Of a stretch of 64,000 nt of DNA, positions 61,431 through 64,000 are shown piece after piece. The DNA comes from Lamellibrachia satsuma (taxonomy: Eukaryota > Annelida > Polychaeta > Sabellida > Siboglinidae). The position numbers and the translations under genes were made by a program. The stretch is from NCBI GenBank assembly GCA_033239005.1, contig BSQZ01000011.1, positions 4,161,001 to 4,225,000 on the forward strand, written 5' to 3'. How positions within the stretch are numbered: the stretch's first letter is position 1; each line of letters starts with the position of its first letter. The notes beneath the pieces were generated by a model. It was not told the DNA's origin, did no database searches, and worked only from the letters and a program-made list of their open reading frames with translations.

Positions 61431-62019
61431 AACCTGTTAAGTGTGACATTCGTGACTGATGCTAATGCAACAATAAAAGGAAGCAATTTCACAATGACAG
61501 TACTGCTCACCACCTGACTTGTTGTATTGGTTCATGAATTCTGTAAAAAAATTAATTAAAGTTAAATAGATATGCATAATATTACATATTTAGTTAAATA
61601 ATGATTACCATAACACTTAGGGAGAGGTTGATAATAGTAGGTGGCATAGCAGGTCTGTAAGTGACAATTAATAAATGCCATTTGTGACTGTGACACGTTT
61701 TTTAGATGTAGCATTGGTTGGTTGATTGGTTCATGAGTTCTATAAATAAATTAAATTAAAGCTCAATATGCATTCAGACACATACGCAATATACAAATTA
61801 TTTATCTATCTATCTGGTGGTCATGGTAACCAGGAAATAACGGTACGCACTACAAGATACATCACCTGACTAGGCGTGCCGTTCACCCACACTTTATGGG
61901 CTCGGGCCCAGTAGGCTGTTAATTCGCAGGTCACCATCTCCCAGCCAGGCATTAATCTACTCTCAACACCATGACCACCAGAAGATGAAAACAATCACAT
62001 TTTATCTGATTAAGACCGA
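61431..62019. other. Spacer with two similar splice-like minus-strand segments
   Basis: On the minus strand, TTTTTTACAG followed by AATTCATGAACCAATACAAC (about 61515-61545) resembles TTTATAG followed by AACTCATGAACCAATCAACC (about 61718-61745). They may be a diverged duplication; no coding gene could be built from them. Confidence 0.2.
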
Positions 62020-64000
62020 AAAGATTTAAAACATCTGATCCAAAAGAAAATCATTCACACCTGTCTTGAATGCAGTCATGTTTGGAGAGGCAGGGAAAGC
62101 GGATGCTGGGAGGGAGTTCCACAGTCGATTCGTCTTAGGTATATATCAGTTGAGATGTAGCTGTGTTTTTTTACCTAGGAATATATACACAATATGGATG
62201 TCCGCTCACTGAAAATCTGGTAGCTCTCATGCTGGGTACCTCTGAGGGGAATATGAGCCAGCTCAGTGGATGGCTGGAGGAAGATATGATGGTAGAAGAC
62301 ACAAAGTGATGCAAAGTTTCTCCTCTGACTCATGCAGCTGAACTTCGCCAAACCTGAGAGGTTCATCGATCTTAAGCAGGCAAAGTACTTTCTTCTGCAG
62401 CCTATCTATCAACTTCAAAGACGTAGTTTCTGCTCCATTCCATAAGAGGTCGGAAGTTAGCCTTGTAGATAGTGATACGAGCTTGATGAGGAAGGAGGTT
62501 TCTAGAACGGCCCGGGATATAGAGACGCTTTGCTGTCTATTTGGTAATACATGTGATGTGCTATGATCAGGGCAATGTCTTGGTGATGGTGACACACAGA
62601 AGAGTAATACTATATGTAGGCTGTAATTCCTTGTTCATAAAGTGGAGTGGGGGATGATTCTGGCTTCTTTTCCTGCTGATGAATACGTCCTCTGTTTTGC
62701 TGACATTGAATGTAACACACCAACTGTCCGCCCACGCTTCGATTTTATTCAAATCACATTGGAGGTTTCTGCGCATATGATTCTATCGCACGTATTCTTA
62801 ATGGCAATATGGAGTGTAGAATCATCAGCAAACAAGTCAATATCATTCTCTAGTTGTGAAGCCAAGTCATCGATAAACATCAGACAAAGTACAGGACCAA
62901 GAATACTCCCCTGGGAGGCTCTGACAGATATAGGCTTTGCCGGTGACGTAGAGCCATCAAGTACAACAGACTGTTGTCTGTCTGACAGAAAAGGTGCAAT
63001 CCAGTAATGTAAGTCTCCTTGGATTCCAAAAGATGAGAGTTTCTCCATGAGACTCTTATGCCACACACGGTCGAATGTGGTCTTGATGTCAATGGTAAAT
63101 ACCCTAATTTCTTGCTGGGTGTCCAGGGCATTGTTGCGTGATGTAGGAAAGCATATCAACTGTCATGACTATGGGTGTCACAAAGAAGGTGATGCTTGCT
63201 AAAGTGGCCGCGGATCTGATCACATATGATGCGCTCCATGAATTTGGATATAATTGGTAGCAGCCATATTGGTTTGTAGTTTGATGGATCATGCTTACTC
63301 CTATTCTTCATCCAATGACATGAGCAGTTTTCCATTCAGATGGAACAGTCCTGGTGTCAAACGAAATCTGTAATAATTTAGCAAGGACTGGAGCCAGTTC
63401 AGGTGCTCACTTCTTCAATACGGTTGCAGATTCGAAGTTTTTTTAAAACAACTTTCGGACGGAATTTGAGGGAGGAGAGAGTTGCGTTGGTTTTTGCACG
63501 CAGTTTAGGAAGAGTTTTCCCATCAACATCTAGCTGGGAATTGGCTGCAAACATATTGTTGAGCAACTGCGCCTTCTCGCTCGCCTTGTAGATATGACCA
63601 TCGTGTCTGAGAGGGGGAATAGCTGATGTTTTATTACTGCCAGTCACTGATTTCACAAGTGTCCATCACTATTTGTTATCTGATCTCTTGAGTTCTTGCT
63701 CGATATGTTGTGAGAACTGTAGACGAGCTCGTCGTAGGGAACGCTGGCAGTCGGATTATGATTGCATGTACGAAGTCCATGAATCCTTTGTATGTCGTTT
63801 TTGCAATTTCTTATAAGCTTTCTGTTTGTATTGGACAGCCTCACGACAAAGCTCGTTAAACCAGGGTTTATCTGAGTAGCTTAGCGGGTACGTAGAATTC
63901 CATGGCATCAGCTAAGTTGTCTTTAACACAAGACCAGGCTAAATCTGCACTGTGTCCTTTTGAGAGTGAAGTCCATTCTACACTAGCCAGGAATGACCCC
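62020..64000 (-). pseudogene. Decayed non-LTR reverse transcriptase, running off the right edge
   Basis: Read on the minus strand from the right edge. A linker region (LRHDGHIYKASEKAQLLNNM near 63600) is followed by PSEWKTAHV near 63340, SNYKPIWLLPIISKFMERII (split frames) near 63250, the palm TIDIKTTFDRVWHKSLMEKL near 63080, ASQGSILGPVLCLMFIDDLA near 62900, the catalytic box LFADDSTL near 62840, and WADSWCVTFNVSKTEDVFIS near 62720. The C-terminal tail is RLQKKVLCLLKIDEPLRFG near 62390, ending RLWNSLPASAFPASPNM near 62110. Stops and frameshifts are frequent. The 5' part lies outside the window. Orientation is opposite to USP12/46 and the same as SPCS3. Confidence 0.8.

Noticed and set aside
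61515..61745. Two splice-acceptor-like minus-strand segments reading E/N-x-MNQ
   Set aside because: No donor-linked exon chain or known protein could be assembled; kept only as a low-confidence note in the spacer.

Overview
The window is animal nuclear DNA. It has GT-AG introns, polyadenylation signals, several non-LTR retrotransposons, a hAT remnant, and many micro- and minisatellites. Three conserved genes could be rebuilt exon by exon: ribosomal protein L21 (RPL21), the deubiquitinase USP12/USP46, and signal peptidase complex subunit 3 (SPCS3). Together with a family of leucine-rich-repeat (LRR) membrane receptors, they suggest an invertebrate deuterostome. Amphioxus is my best guess, but this is inference and I could not test it.

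Region 1 to about 30 kb is a fast-changing cluster of LRR receptor genes. It holds two intact, apparently single-exon receptors: LRR-A (16533-18296) and LRR-B (26254-28029). Both have a signal peptide, LRRs, a Thr-rich stalk, one membrane segment and a tail with several tyrosine motifs. It also holds two decayed relatives, at about 83-1240 and 3224-3990. About 1.56 kb, from the promoter through residue ~290, is nearly identical between A and B. The last LRR, stalk, membrane segment and tail are then unrelated or strongly diverged. Within the shared part, one patch (residues 209-241) carries 12 base changes, 11 of which change the amino acid. The spacer DNA is made of duplicated blocks, retroelement pieces, AT and GTGC arrays, and a 4.5-kb minisatellite with a 26-bp unit.

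Region 30.7-34.9 kb is one almost complete CR1-like LINE on the minus strand. ORF1 has a zinc-finger (PHD-like) start and an SGNH-esterase end; ORF2 has endonuclease and reverse transcriptase broken by two small frameshifts. Its 3' tail recurs at 1-82 (fused to an LRR pseudogene) and at 1514-1625 (between 34-bp target-site duplications).

Region 35.9-59.8 kb is housekeeping: RPL21 (minus), USP12/46 (plus, head-to-head with RPL21) and SPCS3 (minus). RPL21 next to USP12 is also the order I recall from human chromosome 13q12. The USP introns hold three different minisatellites, a foldback hairpin and a LINE fragment. From 60.7 kb there is a 94-bp tandem repeat. From about 62 kb to the right edge lies a decayed minus-strand reverse transcriptase.
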